This document shows positions 12,212-13,009 of a stretch of 13,009 nucleotides of DNA, piece by piece (position 1 is the stretch's first letter; each line of letters opens with the position of its first letter). The position numbers and the translations under genes are program-made. The notes beneath the pieces are model-generated. The model worked only from the letters and a program-made list of their open reading frames with translations. It did not search any database and was not told the DNA's origin. The stretch covers positions 1-13,009 of the forward strand of contig CAZCWX010000764.1 of NCBI GenBank assembly GCA_964502465.1, read 5' to 3'. The DNA comes from CAZCWX01 sp964502465 (GTDB lineage Bacteria > Desulfobacterota > Binatia > Bin18).

Positions 12212-12697
12212 TTATTTGTCAGGAATCACTTGGCGGAGTTGTCGTGACGACTGTTCGTTGAAGGCGTTAATGAAGTCCTCCATGCTGAGTGTGCCAATGA
12301 CGTTCAGCTCATCGTCCAGCACTTCGAATAAGACGCCGTCCTTTCCCCGCACGCTGTAAAAGACCACGCCCCCTTCATCTCCTGCTCCCTCTCGGTGCGG
12401 GTCCCCCGGAGGGCTGGAGGTATAACTGCCCACGGGGCGCACCTCCCTGAGAGCGCCATTGGGTTCATACAGCCGATGCTCGCCTTGGACGACTAACGTG
12501 TTCGTCAGCGCCAGGTGGCGATGCAGAAAGATCTGCTGGTTAGGCGGGAATTTGAGAATAAAATCGACGATCTTCTGTGACACATCGACGTCGAGCATGG
12601 CAAACACAAAATGCTCGAACTCCCCCAGTGTATACCAGCGAATATTTCGATCATCGAAGGCGTACGACGTGGCCTCAGTGGCGACGGCAGTTGCCAT
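12212..12697 (-). CDS. Cupin-fold protein (ChrR-like cupin type)
   Basis: A 161-residue cytoplasmic protein with no signal peptide. The central part has cupin strand blocks: FPPNQQIFLHRHLALTNTLV (50-69) with the H59/H61 pair, VVQGEHRLYEP (69-79), then SPPGDPHREG (95-104) with H101 as a likely further metal ligand. This order resembles the ChrR-type cupin domain and related small dioxygenase-like cupins. Residues 120-161 add a predicted alpha-beta tail not needed for the barrel. AGGAGG nine bases before the ATG gives a strong start. It lies between an amidohydrolase gene and pccB on the same strand, which suggests but does not prove a link with a catabolic acyl-CoA pathway. Ligand and reaction are unknown. 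Confidence 0.75.
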   Translation of the reverse strand: MATAVATEATSYAFDDRNIRWYTLGEFEHFVFAMLDVDVSQKIVDFILKFPPNQQIFLHRHLALTNTLVVQGEHRLYEPNGALREVRPVGSYTSSPPGDPHREGAGDEGGVVFYSVRGKDGVLFEVLDDELNVIGTLSMEDFINAFNEQSSRQLRQVIPDK

Positions 12698-12731
12698 GGA
12701 CTTTGTCCTCCTCTTTTAGGTGAGTGTTAAG

Positions 12732-12762
12732 GGTATAGAACATTCCCGCGCTCTGTTGCCAA
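12732..12762 (-). promoter_or_regulatory. Weak candidate promoter for the cupin gene
   Basis: Minus strand TTGGCA (12757-12762) and TATACC (12732-12737) with a long 19-base spacer, 34 bases before the start codon. The spacing is not ideal. Confidence 0.22.
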
Positions 12763-12802
12763 TCACCGTTATTGCGGGCGTGCCTTTGAGGAACCCGCCT
12801 GT

Positions 12803-13009
12803 CTACGGGCGAATCGGATAGAGCTTTAGCGCATTGTCCCACATCATTTTTTTCTTACTGTCCAACGACACATGCGGGAGCTCCATAATCTCCTTTACCG
12901 CGACCTCATAGCGGCGTCCCTCTGGGTGACTGAAATCGGTGGCAGTCACGATGCTCTCGTCGCCCAGATAGTCAATGACCTGTTTGATACCCGGATCATC
13001 GGGATCAGC
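12803..13009 (-). CDS. Amidohydrolase-2 family protein, C-terminal fragment (5' end outside window)
   Basis: A minus-strand frame open from the window edge to a TAG at 12803-12805 gives 68 residues. The segment IVTATDFSHPEG (residues 20-31 of the fragment) matches the 'iv.aSDyPHpdg' block of amidohydrolase-2 (TIM-barrel, metal-dependent) proteins; its aspartate is the usual C-terminal metal or catalytic ligand. The end, KKKMMWDNALKLYPI, matches the family's 'k.kilgdNa.rlY.i' terminus. Members include decarboxylases and hydrolases of aromatic and other ring compounds; the substrate cannot be told from this fragment. The cupin gene follows after 105 bases on the same strand. Confidence 0.82.
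   Translation of the reverse strand, partial: ADPDDPGIKQVIDYLGDESIVTATDFSHPEGRRYEVAVKEIMELPHVSLDSKKKMMWDNALKLYPIRP

Overview
The window reads as chromosomal DNA of an uncultured-type, mid-GC Gram-negative-like bacterium. Intergenic spacers are filled with short dispersed repeats. EthD, amidohydrolase-2, cupin and acyl-CoA carboxylase genes are mixed with housekeeping genes, a flavour that recalls deltaproteobacterial, Binatota or Tectomicrobia-like genomes. That placement is inference; no rRNA or other marker fixes it.

Layout, left to right. (1) 1-598: the C-terminal part of an FAD-dependent protoporphyrinogen/coproporphyrinogen oxidase (haem synthesis), cut by the window edge. (2) 599-2571: an exported cupin on the minus strand, a small exported Arg/His/Tyr-rich protein with 11-residue repeats, and a DUF4126 membrane protein. 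(3) 2575-4326 minus: a natural fusion of IspH (last step of the MEP isoprenoid pathway) to a UbiA-type membrane prenyltransferase domain. (4) 4490-5164: a double EthD-domain protein divergent from ispH. (5) 5234-5889: an MNT nucleotidyltransferase (MntA-type antitoxin) overlapping a HEPN partner whose C-terminal two thirds are replaced by palindromic repeat DNA. (6) 5884-12697 minus: a long co-directional block whose order of transcription is cupin, carboxyltransferase (PccB-like), biotin carboxylase (AccC/PccA-like), biotin carrier protein, double-domain ThyX and dCTP deaminase. (7) 12803-13009 minus: the C-terminal 68 residues of an amidohydrolase-2 family protein, cut by the window edge.

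Two metabolic groups share block 6. One is a three-subunit acyl-CoA (propionyl/acetyl-CoA) carboxylase, in which the usual PccA chain is split into a biotin carboxylase and a carrier subunit. The other is a dTMP-supply pair: Dcd makes dUTP (or dUMP) and ThyX methylates dUMP. The carrier gene and thyX are only 8 nt apart.

The most unusual signal is not a gene. Arrays of a heptanucleotide, TCAGCNN in one orientation and GCTGANN in the other, occur at nine places between genes. In the pccB-accC, accC-carrier and thyX-dcd spacers they form facing pairs with the same polarity. TCAGCNN units directly follow (or overlap) the stop codon of the upstream gene, then comes a core, then GCTGANN units before the next start. 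Each such transcript could fold into a hairpin between stop and start. The thyX-dcd spacer also holds a second, nested pair built on another heptamer (AGGCNNN). No CRISPR array, tRNA, rRNA or complete insertion sequence was seen, and no gap between genes exceeds 300 bases.
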